A stretch of DNA of 64,000 nt from Hahellaceae bacterium (GTDB taxonomy: Bacteria; Pseudomonadota; Gammaproteobacteria; Pseudomonadales; Oleiphilaceae): assembly GCA_024234575.1 (NCBI GenBank), contig JACKOB010000006.1, forward strand, positions 1-64,000, given 5' to 3'. Below the pieces are notes generated by a model. That model had not been told where the DNA came from, did not search any database, and saw only the letters and a list, made by a program, of their open reading frames with translations. Shown here piece by piece: positions 18,011 to 27,501 of the stretch (position 1 is the stretch's first letter; each line of letters begins with the position of its first letter). A program made the position numbers and the translations under genes.

Positions 18011-18724
18011 TTACTCTTTAGACTCGATGGTTTTATGGCTAATCTTTGGCTGGTAGCGTCGATAGCCTAACAATAAAGATAGTGTCAGAATTATCGAGAC
18101 CAGCAACATACTGCTTTTGGAAAACAAAATCAGTGCCAGCGCGGCGGAAATCAGTGCAATGATGAAAGGAAACCACTTTCGCGTTGTTTTGTACTGCTCG
18201 ATAACCAACACCATAAACAATGCTGGCAAGGTAAACTCTAAACCGGCCGTATTAAAATGCACCATGCTGCCGATCAATGCGCCGAGGGTGCACCCCGTTA
18301 CCCAATAACTATGATTCAGACCAGTCACCCAAAGCTGATAGCTACGCTGTTCTTGTGGGGAGGAAAATTGGCGTATTCGGGATGACAGTATTGAGTAGGT
18401 TTCATCTGTCAATCCGAAGATAAGGTATTGCTTCTGCCAGCCGCCAAACTGATACCGCGATAGCATTGATAGGCCATAGAATATGTGTCTCGAATTTAAG
18501 AGGAGTGTGGTGACGCCAACTTCTACAAGCCCCGCATTACTTGCCAGCAGTCCTACCGCTAAAAACTGGGCAGCACCGGCGAAAATAACCAGCCCCATGA
18601 GTGTTGCCCAGAACCAGGGAAAGCCCTGGCTCTCAAGTAGCAAGCCAAACGCCATACCCATTGGCACGTAACCGAAAAAAACAGGTAAAGAGTCTGACAT
18701 AGCCGCGCTGCGTGCTGCTAACAT
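18011..18724 (-). CDS. azlC: AzlC-type branched-chain amino acid exporter subunit
   Basis: The 237-residue membrane protein has the AzlC pattern: an N-terminal Pro-Met-Gly-Met-Ala-Phe-Gly segment, Phe-Ala-Gly-Ala-Ala-Gln-Phe, and Asn-Ser-Arg-His in the following helix, with about seven membrane segments. It is the large subunit of the exporter with AzlD. An Lrp-type regulator often flanks such pairs but none is present. The gene is divergent from tamA across about 220 bases. Confidence 0.9.
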   Translation of the reverse strand: MLAARSAAMSDSLPVFFGYVPMGMAFGLLLESQGFPWFWATLMGLVIFAGAAQFLAVGLLASNAGLVEVGVTTLLLNSRHIFYGLSMLSRYQFGGWQKQYLIFGLTDETYSILSSRIRQFSSPQEQRSYQLWVTGLNHSYWVTGCTLGALIGSMVHFNTAGLEFTLPALFMVLVIEQYKTTRKWFPFIIALISAALALILFSKSSMLLVSIILTLSLLLGYRRYQPKISHKTIESKE

Positions 18725-18947
18725 AAAGGTATCGCTTTCGTTGCTTTTCTAATAAATCAGTAATGAGTCAGAGCGTTTTTATCATGTAGAATAATGTTGC
18801 GCTCCGCTTTTATATCCACTCAAACCTGTATTGATATTATTCGTGATGTGTTAAAAATGGCACGGTCAGGTGGACATCATTATTCAGTTCTCAGGGTATC
18901 GTTATTTGCTAACCATAAAAATCATTAATCAGCGCTTTCTTAACATA

Positions 18948-20714
18948 ATGGTTTCTTTATTGCGGTCTATCGTCCTTGTCATGCCTCATGCTGCTCGCTG
19001 CCTAGTGGTGTTGTGCCTTTTACCGCTTACCGTTTTAGCTGATGTTTCTATTAAAGTGAATAGCGGCGTCGCTGACGTCGATACTAATATTCTGGCACAC
19101 ATTGGCAAAATAGCTGTGGCAGATATTAAACAAAATGATTTGCTGGTGCGACGACGTATTCTTAAACACATTGACGATGCCACGCATGCGCTTGGTTACT
19201 ATGGTGCAACCGCAGAAATTGAGTTTTTGCAAGATGAATCCATACAGGTAAATGTCACCTTAGGGCGCCCGGTGTTGTGGGGAGAGGTCAATGTTTCAGT
19301 GATTGGGCCTGCTGAGAATTTGATCGCCATCCAGAAGGTTGTCGCCGCGCCTTTGCTGAAAACTGGCGAACGCGCACAGCACTGGCAGTACGAGCAGACA
19401 AAAAAAGAGCTAACGCAATTGCTCGCACGTTTTGGCTATATGGACGCCCGTATTGACTCGTCTGAGGTAAAGCTAAATCTGCAAAAGCTCCGTGCTGATG
19501 TTTCCCTCATCGCTGTCTCAGGTGAACGCTACCGTTTTGGCGAGGTTAAGTTTGAGCAAGAGGGTCTCGATGACAGTCTGCTACATCGTCTTATGCCTTT
19601 CGAAAGTGGTGAGCTGTATGACAATGAAAAGGTCACCCTCTTTCGTAAAGAACTTGCACTAAGTGGGTATTTCGAAGATGCCCAGGTTCTGATTAAGAAA
19701 CAAGAGAAATATAGAGTTGATGTGCTGGCTTTGCTGAAAGTAAAAGAAGCACACTATCTCGATGTTGGCTTGGGCTATAGCACAGACTCGGGCCCACGGG
19801 CAAAGTTGGGCTGGCGTTGGCCCGTTGCTGGCAGTTTTGGCGGTTCGCTAACTAGTACAGCAGAAGTCTCCAATCCGAAGAAGGAAGTGGGGGTGAATTA
19901 TAGAATCCCTTTGGTTAAACCGCTGACCCAGTCTCTCGACTTCGAAACCGGCTGGCAGGATAAAACCGTCGAAAATACGCGCACGATCCTCACCACTCTC
20001 GGTATGGCATTTAATAATCGCCGGAAAACGAATTGGCAGCATCGCTATGCCATTAACATTGACCACGAGCGGAACAGTTCTGACTTTGTTAATGAGAATG
20101 GGGAAGCAGAAACCACTGAGGTCGCCTCATTTTTTCTCGTACCTTCGGCCTCGTGGAGTCGGTCTGAGTCAAATGAAGAGCGCGACCCAGACAGTGGTTA
20201 TTATGTTCGATTTGGTGTGCAGGGAAGTCACCCGGCACTGGGGTCAGACACAGAATTTTTACGGGGCACTTTTGGTGTGCGTTGGCTGACCAAAGTCTTT
20301 TCGCCCAAAGCGGTCTTTGTCGCTCGTCTTGATATGGGCGCAATCGCTGCGGACGACATTGAACAGGTGCCTTTTTCACGCCGGTTCTTCGCCGGTGGTG
20401 ATCAATCGATTAGAGGTTATGAATACGAGTCCCTTGGTACCCGTGATGAAGAAGGCAATCTGATTGGTGGCAAATACTTAAACGTTGGCGGATTAGAGCT
20501 TAATTATCGAATATTTGATGAGTGGCGCACGGGAGTATTTTTCGATACCGGGAGAGCTTTTACCAGCACGACTGAGCCTTTCTATTCCAGTGTAGGTCCC
20601 TCAGCCCGGTGGATTTCTCCGGTCGGACAAATACGTCTGGATCTTGCTTTTCCCCTGGATGGAGAAGATGCGGGAACACCCAGAGTACACATCTCCATGG
20701 GAGGTGTCTTTTGA
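18948..20714 (+). CDS. tamA: TamA, Omp85-family outer-membrane assembly factor
   Basis: The 588-residue protein has a hydrophobic signal sequence ending near Val-Leu-Ala, three POTRA-like repeats (about residues 35-260) and a C-terminal 16-strand barrel (bacterial surface antigen domain) with the Arg-Gly-Tyr motif in the Gln-Ser-Ile-Arg-Gly-Tyr block and an aromatic terminal Phe. It works with TamB in assembly of outer-membrane proteins or phospholipid transport. The start is uncertain: the ATG at 18948 gives a signal peptide of usual length, but ribosome sites are poor, and a GTG at 18870 and an ATG at 18981 are also in frame. The stop overlaps the tamB start. Confidence 0.9.
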   Translation: MVSLLRSIVLVMPHAARCLVVLCLLPLTVLADVSIKVNSGVADVDTNILAHIGKIAVADIKQNDLLVRRRILKHIDDATHALGYYGATAEIEFLQDESIQVNVTLGRPVLWGEVNVSVIGPAENLIAIQKVVAAPLLKTGERAQHWQYEQTKKELTQLLARFGYMDARIDSSEVKLNLQKLRADVSLIAVSGERYRFGEVKFEQEGLDDSLLHRLMPFESGELYDNEKVTLFRKELALSGYFEDAQVLIKKQEKYRVDVLALLKVKEAHYLDVGLGYSTDSGPRAKLGWRWPVAGSFGGSLTSTAEVSNPKKEVGVNYRIPLVKPLTQSLDFETGWQDKTVENTRTILTTLGMAFNNRRKTNWQHRYAINIDHERNSSDFVNENGEAETTEVASFFLVPSASWSRSESNEERDPDSGYYVRFGVQGSHPALGSDTEFLRGTFGVRWLTKVFSPKAVFVARLDMGAIAADDIEQVPFSRRFFAGGDQSIRGYEYESLGTRDEEGNLIGGKYLNVGGLELNYRIFDEWRTGVFFDTGRAFTSTTEPFYSSVGPSARWISPVGQIRLDLAFPLDGEDAGTPRVHISMGGVF

Positions 20715-23700
20715 TTCACCTGACGAGACGGATATTGCGCTGGACGATATTGTCGTTTCTCGCCCTAAGTCTTGTGCTTGTTTTATGGGCGTTGACTTCT
20801 GAGTCTGCACCACGATTATTGGGCCGCTATTTAAGCGCATTACTACCACCCATGCAGCTGGAAATCAGGCGTGGTACTTTGTTAACAGGTGTCTATGTCG
20901 ACTACTTTCGCTGGAAAACGGATGCTGTTGATATAGAGGCGGAAAACACCAGCATTGAATGGTCATTTTCTTGTTTTTTATCCGCCTCGCTTTGTATCGA
21001 GAAAACCCGCTTTGGCTTGCTTCAGCTGGTATTTCATCGTGTCGATGATAATGGCGAAGAAGAGGTGTCATCCGGTTTACCGCAGGTGCCAGCGCCATTT
21101 TCAATGTATATCGATGATGGCGAGATAGATACGCTGCGGTTTGTCTTGCCCGGAAGTATTGAAGAAGTTCGAAAAATAAAGCTGAAGGCAAATTGGGTTG
21201 ACGATACCTTATCGATAGAGCAGATCGCCGGGAGATATCGCGGCATAGACTTTATTACGTCAGGCCCATTCTCAATGGTTGATAAGTGGTCACTTGCTCT
21301 CGATGGCAGTGTTCAACTTGGCCAAAAAACCTTAGCTGATTTAGGACTGGATGCTGTTTTCAAGAATACACTGAACATTCCCTTTCAGCTTAGCGGGCAG
21401 GGGTTAGCTTACGTATTGGACCTGTCTCTGAATCAGCAGTTTCCAGGCAATTTTAGTGGCTTTATCGATTTCTCTGATGAATCCATGCCGGTAACCTTGT
21501 CTATGCAGTCCACTAGCGTTTGGCGGGTTCCGGCTTCGTTGGCGGAGCAGTTTTTAGCAGGCGATGCGTTTGCGGAAAATGGACGCTTTCCTGCAGAATC
21601 TTTTCGACTGGATGAGATCAACTTGCAGACAAATGGCTCGTTGCGGGATATGTCCCTGCAAGCGCAGGCCAGTTTAAAGACTCCATTGTGGCCCATTGAA
21701 AAAATTGACTTTAGCGCGGGCCTTAAAGATAACCAGCATGTTTGGCTGGATAAACTCAGGATACATACTACCAAAGGAGAGCTGACAGGCGACGCCCAGA
21801 TAGCGCTGCTGCCCAGGCCTTTCGGGCAGATAAATCTGCGTGTGGCAGAGATGGACTTTATTGATACTCCCATTAAACAACCATTGAATGTAAGCAGCCT
21901 GGTGAGGCTTACTGCTGAAATGGAAGAAAGCTCATTGGACTTACGGCTGGCACTAAAAGACACCGTACTGCTCTATGATGGACATGATTTGCGGGGTGAA
22001 GTGGTAGTGCTTGCCGGCAGTGACACCCGTACTAACCGGTGGGATTTTTCTGCAGACACTGTGTTAACCCTTGCAGGTCTGCCAACACTAAGGGCGGGTG
22101 CTGATGTTGCGTTAGACGGTAATTCTCTCGATTTTTCCGTTCTGGAGTTCGCTTTTGTAAATGGCGTTAACGGCTTGTCAGCAAAGAAAAAGAACTCAGC
22201 CAAAACTGGTGGCAAGCATATCAGCTCAGGGGGTATGGGCGTTGTTTCTGGTAGTGGAAAACTGCAAATAAGCGAAATACCTCAGTGGGATTTTCAGTTT
22301 GCGATGCGGGAAGTGCTGTTACCCGCGTCCCTGATGGCAATGGTTCCATCCGATGTGGTCGATTTTGCGGCCGGTGCGATTAATGGTGGTATTAAGGTTA
22401 AGGGGAACGAGGCATCCTCTAAACTGATTGTCAGCAACCTAAAGACTCCGGTCCGTATTCATGGTTTGCAGAAGTCAGAAGATCTGCCCCTAGCGCTAAA
22501 CGGCACATTTCATCTGCAGCCTGCAGAGTCACTTAATATTGAGTCGGCATCGCTTGATTTCGGCGCTAGCCGTTTGTCTGCTAATGGTGGCGTGTTTTGG
22601 GGAAGTGTCCCAAGTAGCAAGTTCCCACCCTTAACATTCGAGTTCTCGCGTTTGGATTTGTCCCGCTGGATTGAAGATGCTACGGGTGTTATTAACGGTC
22701 GAGGGTCTCTCAATGGTCATGTCAGCTCGGCAGATCTGGTCGCCAACATTGTGGCCGAGGGTTTAAGCTACCAGGATTACTCTAGCGCTAAAACCGTAAT
22801 GAATATTGATGCCCGTAAGCATGGCGTCCAGGGCATAACCGGTAGTCTTAAAGCGGAGCAACTGCAAATAGGCGAGAAGGCGATAGCGTCGGTGTCTTTA
22901 GGTATAACAGGGGATAAGAGTGCGCATACCGTTCGGTCTTCAGTGTTAATTAACACTGATGCAAGTGTTCAGCTTGATTGTCAGGGTGGAAGTGTCGGAG
23001 CAATATGGTCGGGTGCTTGCGCTAATTTTGTTGTGCGACACCGGGAAGCGCAGTGGCGCTTACTGCAATCGATTGGCTATAAAGTAAATGTTGAGTCGCC
23101 CTCTGCAGACATAGCGCCATTCTGTCTGGCCCAGGCTACAACGTCGATGCAGCCGGATTCGCCGGCACGGGTTTGTCTCAATGAGTCTTTTTCGTTTACT
23201 AAAGACGCCTATCGGGGGGAGGTGGGTCTGCAGTCGTTCCCTGCCAACTGGTTTGCCCGCTACTGGCCTGAGTTACCCGCTCTGCAAGGTATTTTTGACA
23301 CCCGATTATCCTTTTTGGGCAGAGAGAACAGACCTTTTGAGGCTGTTATGCAGGTCGATTCCTCTGAAATTGGCATCATTGACTTGGTGCAACGCAATAG
23401 TGGAAAAGATAACCCTTTCATTATCAAAAATATATCGGCCAGTTCAAAAGTTAAAGGTGATAAAGCCGACGTCAATGGGCGATTCGGCATTGGTAAAGAA
23501 GGGGAGTTCGGCCTGAGATTGTCCCTCTCTGATTTAAAGAACAGCAAGAAAATGTCTGGCAAGATCAACTTAAATGACTTCGATCTGGCCATGCTGGCAG
23601 GAGTTTTACCCGACATCGACACCATTGAAGGTAGCCTGGGTGCTTCTTTAAATGTAGCAGGAACGTTAACCGACCCAAAAATTTCCGGGCAGTGGGCGCT

Positions 23701-24802
23701 GGAAAATGCCGTGTTAGATACATTGCAGCTACCTGAGCCGATCAGCAAAATTAACATCGCCGGTAAACTAAACGATACTAATATGCATTTCAACGGCGGC
23801 TTTGCCACGGCAGCAGGCGGTGCAAACCTTGAAGGACTGCTGGATTGGGCTGGTCCATGGTACCTTGAGTCACGGCTGCAGTCTGAACAAATTACGGTTG
23901 CGCCAATTCATGGTGTTAAGCTGCATGTTCGGCCAGATATTGAAGTGAAGGTTCGTGAAGGCTTATTGTTTGTGGGTGGTAAAGTGGATGTGCCACACGG
24001 CAGCATTGAAATTATCGAACTACCTCCTGATGCAAAATCGACATCTTCAGACTTTGTTATTGTCGCTGAAGGCAAAGCGGTCGAGTCGAAGTGGAAAGTA
24101 ACGACGGACCTCAGTGTCAATCTTGGCAAAGATGTCCAATTTAAAGGTTTAGGGGTGCAAACCTATATTGATGGTGGAATCAAAATAAAGCAGCGGCAGA
24201 ACGTCATGTTTGCCGATGGTCAGTTGGCATCACGGGAAGGCTCCTTTTCGTTTTTAGGACAGAAACTCGAAATAAGGGAAGGGCGATTAATATTTAATGG
24301 CGCGCTTGAAGACCCTGATATTTATATCGAAGCGGTGCGCAATATTGAGGATGAAAAAGTTGTTGCGGGTATTCGGTTGACCGGTAAGGCATCCGAACCA
24401 AAGCTGGAAGTGTTCTCTGACCCCACCATGGAGGAAACGGCCGCTCTGCATTACGTTATGACTGGTCGTAAACCCGCACCGGGTTCAACCTATGGTGCTG
24501 GCCTTGCTGGGAATCTTTTGCTTGGCCGAATGGGGGCGAACAACGGTTGGTTTACCGAAAACGTGGTTGGCAAGCTTGGTGTGACGGATTTTCAGATCTC
24601 CACGCAAGCAGAAAACGAAGGCACCAGTGTACAGGTAAGCGGCTACTTGTCACCCGATCTTTATCTTCAGTACGGGGTTAAATTGTTTGATGAAGTGAAT
24701 ACGCTTTCTTTACGCTACCGGTTGCATTCGGACTTATTTCTCGAGGCCATGACAGGTCTGGATAGCTCACTCGACTTAATTTACTCATTTGAAATCAAGT
24801 AA
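20711..24802 (+). CDS. tamB: TamB, translocation and assembly module inner-membrane component
   Basis: The 1363-residue protein has one N-terminal transmembrane helix, a very long beta-rich periplasmic region without Cys clusters, and the C-terminal DUF490/TamB domain (about residues 1020-1363) with the Gly-Arg-Leu-Ile-Phe-Asn-Gly and Asp-Pro-Asp-Ile-Tyr-Ile motifs. It spans the periplasm as a hydrophobic groove and partners TamA. I place the start at the TTG at 20711, preceded by GGGAGG at 20699-20704, with the TTGA overlapping the tamA TGA. Longer in-frame starts lie inside tamA and look unlikely. Coupled translation with tamA follows. Confidence 0.9.
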   Translation: MIHLTRRILRWTILSFLALSLVLVLWALTSESAPRLLGRYLSALLPPMQLEIRRGTLLTGVYVDYFRWKTDAVDIEAENTSIEWSFSCFLSASLCIEKTRFGLLQLVFHRVDDNGEEEVSSGLPQVPAPFSMYIDDGEIDTLRFVLPGSIEEVRKIKLKANWVDDTLSIEQIAGRYRGIDFITSGPFSMVDKWSLALDGSVQLGQKTLADLGLDAVFKNTLNIPFQLSGQGLAYVLDLSLNQQFPGNFSGFIDFSDESMPVTLSMQSTSVWRVPASLAEQFLAGDAFAENGRFPAESFRLDEINLQTNGSLRDMSLQAQASLKTPLWPIEKIDFSAGLKDNQHVWLDKLRIHTTKGELTGDAQIALLPRPFGQINLRVAEMDFIDTPIKQPLNVSSLVRLTAEMEESSLDLRLALKDTVLLYDGHDLRGEVVVLAGSDTRTNRWDFSADTVLTLAGLPTLRAGADVALDGNSLDFSVLEFAFVNGVNGLSAKKKNSAKTGGKHISSGGMGVVSGSGKLQISEIPQWDFQFAMREVLLPASLMAMVPSDVVDFAAGAINGGIKVKGNEASSKLIVSNLKTPVRIHGLQKSEDLPLALNGTFHLQPAESLNIESASLDFGASRLSANGGVFWGSVPSSKFPPLTFEFSRLDLSRWIEDATGVINGRGSLNGHVSSADLVANIVAEGLSYQDYSSAKTVMNIDARKHGVQGITGSLKAEQLQIGEKAIASVSLGITGDKSAHTVRSSVLINTDASVQLDCQGGSVGAIWSGACANFVVRHREAQWRLLQSIGYKVNVESPSADIAPFCLAQATTSMQPDSPARVCLNESFSFTKDAYRGEVGLQSFPANWFARYWPELPALQGIFDTRLSFLGRENRPFEAVMQVDSSEIGIIDLVQRNSGKDNPFIIKNISASSKVKGDKADVNGRFGIGKEGEFGLRLSLSDLKNSKKMSGKINLNDFDLAMLAGVLPDIDTIEGSLGASLNVAGTLTDPKISGQWALENAVLDTLQLPEPISKINIAGKLNDTNMHFNGGFATAAGGANLEGLLDWAGPWYLESRLQSEQITVAPIHGVKLHVRPDIEVKVREGLLFVGGKVDVPHGSIEIIELPPDAKSTSSDFVIVAEGKAVESKWKVTTDLSVNLGKDVQFKGLGVQTYIDGGIKIKQRQNVMFADGQLASREGSFSFLGQKLEIREGRLIFNGALEDPDIYIEAVRNIEDEKVVAGIRLTGKASEPKLEVFSDPTMEETAALHYVMTGRKPAPGSTYGAGLAGNLLLGRMGANNGWFTENVVGKLGVTDFQISTQAENEGTSVQVSGYLSPDLYLQYGVKLFDEVNTLSLRYRLHSDLFLEAMTGLDSSLDLIYSFEIK

Positions 24803-24849
24803 ACAGATGGCCTTTAGCGGCTTCTGAATGTCCCCCATCACTACTACCA

Positions 24850-24881
24850 GGCCATCAAATTTATCATGCTGATTGATGGCC
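24850..24881. other. Inverted repeat downstream of tamB
   Basis: GGCCATCAA and TTGATGGCC form perfect 9-bp arms with a 14-base loop, about 50 bases after the tamB stop. A T-rich stretch follows only loosely, so terminator function is possible but not certain. Confidence 0.5.
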
Positions 24882-25067
24882 GCTATCATTTTGCGTTATT
24901 TTCGCTTTTTTCTCGAATTGGCACGTTTGTACGTTAAATAGTCTGTTTTTAGCGCATCTTTCACTCTAATGGGTGATACATAACATTCACCTTTCGTTCA
25001 TAAAATGAAGAGGCTTAAGTAGTGCACAAACAAAAATAAACATGGCAACTACTCACGGAGAAAAGGC

Positions 25068-26060
25068 ATGAAAAAAACAACAAAACTGGCCCGGATTTTA
25101 GCTTGTGCGGCACTGACATCTATGATGTCAGCTGGTGCGTATGCTGTAGGCTGCAGCCAATACTGGCTAACTTCAGGTGGATACACAGACACTAAATATC
25201 CCTTTCTGCTCGTTCACGGTGTTACCGGGTTCGATTCGGTTGGCGGCCTCATCGGCTACTTTCACACGGTTCCCATGAACCTGTGTCGTAGTGGAGCAGA
25301 TGTGAAAGTTGCGCAGGTTTCACCGTTGAACGACAGTGAACAGCGTGGCGAACGTTTAGCACGAGACATCAACAACAATGTTTATGGAAACTCGGCGAAG
25401 TTCAATATTATGGCCCATAGCCAGGGTTCGCCAACAACGCGTGCAGCCATTACCTTCGATGCGAATATGAATGCATGGGGTAAAGGTCGTATTGCGTCTT
25501 TGACGTCAGTTGATGGTGTTAACAAGGGGTCGAAAACTGCCGATATGATTCGCGGAATTATTCCTGTGGCCAGCGGCATTGAAGGTGGTGTTGCGGGTCT
25601 GGCCAATGCGTTTGGTACGGTAATTGGCTGGATCTCTGGCGACAGCAGCCAGCAGAATGCGGTAGAGGCGCTGAACACGCTGACAACCCCAGGAACATTG
25701 GACCTTAATACCCGTCATCCTTATGGCGTGGCTTCGGGGTACTGCACCAATGACCGTGCAACGTCAGTGAGTGTGCGCGGTAACACGGTCAAGCTTTACT
25801 CCTGGGCGGGTAAAAAAGTATTCACCAACGTACTTGATGTGCTTGACGGGTTCCTGGTAACCACTTCGTTGGCGTTTAAAGGTGAAACCAATGATGGTTT
25901 GGTGTCTGAGTGCTCACAGAAACTGGGTCATTTTATCGGCTCATATAACGCCAACCACATCGATGCAATTAATCATGTGTTAGGCGTGCGCTATTTGTGG
26001 CACGACCCAATAACTCCTTATCGCACGCAAGCAAACAGACTCAAGAATGCCGGTCTCTAA
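25068..26060 (+). CDS. lipA: Secreted triacylglycerol lipase, family I
   Basis: The 330-residue precursor has a 26-residue signal peptide ending Ala-Tyr-Ala. The mature protein resembles the Pseudomonas/Burkholderia foldase-dependent lipases: Leu-Leu-Val-His-Gly-Val oxyanion strand, nucleophile Ser118, probable Asp276 and His297, and two Cys near residues 223 and 281 suited to the conserved disulphide. The nucleophile elbow reads Ala-His-Ser-Gln-Gly instead of the usual Gly-His-Ser-Xaa-Gly. Export by Sec and the type II system is the family norm. A good GGAGA site precedes the ATG. The lif chaperone gene follows directly, and both are probably co-transcribed. Confidence 0.93.
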   Translation: MKKTTKLARILACAALTSMMSAGAYAVGCSQYWLTSGGYTDTKYPFLLVHGVTGFDSVGGLIGYFHTVPMNLCRSGADVKVAQVSPLNDSEQRGERLARDINNNVYGNSAKFNIMAHSQGSPTTRAAITFDANMNAWGKGRIASLTSVDGVNKGSKTADMIRGIIPVASGIEGGVAGLANAFGTVIGWISGDSSQQNAVEALNTLTTPGTLDLNTRHPYGVASGYCTNDRATSVSVRGNTVKLYSWAGKKVFTNVLDVLDGFLVTTSLAFKGETNDGLVSECSQKLGHFIGSYNANHIDAINHVLGVRYLWHDPITPYRTQANRLKNAGL

Positions 26061-26181
26061 AGCCTACGCGTAACCAAGCCCGCACGACTTAAGCAAATAA
26101 CAAGGGACGATGAGTTTTCATGGTCCCTTGTTTGCGAGTTTTGGTACAAAAACAAATATAAAAACTAAAAAGGAGATGGTT

Positions 26182-27309
26182 ATGTTGATCGACTTTATCA
26201 TGCGCAGGCGTAAGGCTTTGCTTATTGCATTTTTTGTTCTAGCCAGCTGTCTGTTGACTTTGCTGCTATATCCTAAAGTTCCTGCGGCAACGTCACCGGG
26301 CAGTTCGCTAGGGCAGGGAGAAGGCATTGTCGATGATAGTATCAACGTTCCACAGCTGACGGCAGGTAGTAATTTCAAGGCAGAACCCCAGGCACCCGTT
26401 GCAGAGCCCACTGTTGTAGAACAACCCAAATACCCTTGGAATCCAGAGAAGTACGCACCTTCGTTAATAGGTACTGAGGTAGATGGTGAGTTAAAACTGG
26501 ACGATAACGGCAATCTTGTCGTGGCGTTGGAAGTAAAAGACTTTTTTGATTACTTCTTCAGTGCTGTTGGAGAGGTCAGTCTGGATGATGCTGTCAATCA
26601 AATACAGCGTCAGGCCGAGTTGCGCTTGCCTCCGAATGGTGTTGAGCAGGTGATGAACTTGCTGGAAAACTATATGGCGTACCAATATGCCATGCAAGAT
26701 GTAATGGCTGCGCCACTGCTGCCGACCGATCAGCAGGATTATCACTACTACAGTAAAGTGATGGCGCAAACATTTGAACAAATTAAGTCTATCCGGCGCG
26801 ACTACTTTTCGCCTGAAGCCGCGGATGCATTTTTTGCAATGGAAGAACGCTTTTCTGAGTATGCTGTTGAAACTATTAAAATACGGGCGGATGACAGTTT
26901 GTCTGAAGCAGAGAAACAACAGAAAGTATTAGCACTGGAAGCTGAAATGCCCGAACAAATGCGTATCGCGCAAGAGGATGCAAGGCTGACAGCTGAGATT
27001 GCGAATGCAGCCAAAGCGATGTACGACGAAGGTGCTGGTGAGGACGCGATCGTATCGCTGCTGTCGCAGAAATATGATCAGCAGACCATCACGGATATGG
27101 TTGACTATTACAAGCGGGAAGAAGCGTGGCAGCGTCGGATGAATGATTTTATGGTGCTTAAAGCCCATATAGAAGGTGCCGACCTTGATGCTACATCCAG
27201 GGAAATGCAATTGCAGGCGCTACGTGAGGATAATTTTACGAAAGATGAAATATCTCGCGTCTTGGCGCATGAGGCTATCGCTCGTAAGCAAAAAGAAAGT
27301 GGTGCGTAA
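26182..27309 (+). CDS. lif: Lipase-specific foldase Lif
   Basis: The 375-residue protein has an N-terminal membrane anchor (about residues 11-30), a Pro-rich linker and an extended helical domain, as in Lif foldases, which fold the lipase in the periplasm. The diagnostic motif appears at residues 119-128 but as Lys-Asp-Phe-Phe-Asp-Tyr-Phe-Phe-Ser-Ala, with Lys in place of Arg and Phe in place of Leu. AAGGAG at 26170-26175 is correctly spaced for the ATG at 26182; starts farther upstream (26110, 26176) do not fit it. It follows the lipase gene by about 120 bases. Confidence 0.92.
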   Translation: MLIDFIMRRRKALLIAFFVLASCLLTLLLYPKVPAATSPGSSLGQGEGIVDDSINVPQLTAGSNFKAEPQAPVAEPTVVEQPKYPWNPEKYAPSLIGTEVDGELKLDDNGNLVVALEVKDFFDYFFSAVGEVSLDDAVNQIQRQAELRLPPNGVEQVMNLLENYMAYQYAMQDVMAAPLLPTDQQDYHYYSKVMAQTFEQIKSIRRDYFSPEAADAFFAMEERFSEYAVETIKIRADDSLSEAEKQQKVLALEAEMPEQMRIAQEDARLTAEIANAAKAMYDEGAGEDAIVSLLSQKYDQQTITDMVDYYKREEAWQRRMNDFMVLKAHIEGADLDATSREMQLQALREDNFTKDEISRVLAHEAIARKQKESGA

Positions 27310-27501
27310 GGTTGGTTTAAATTTTCTAAATTCCAATAAAAACATATGTATATGATATGTCTTTGGTTCGGTTGGTTAATTCGGTATATGAGATTAATTA
27401 TAAATATGTGAACGGATGTAAGTTAAGTTTCTGTTCCTTTTGCTAAGCTTCGCTACACTGTGTTGTTGGGGGTGACCCTTGTCAGGAAGCGAGGCGTAGA
27501 C

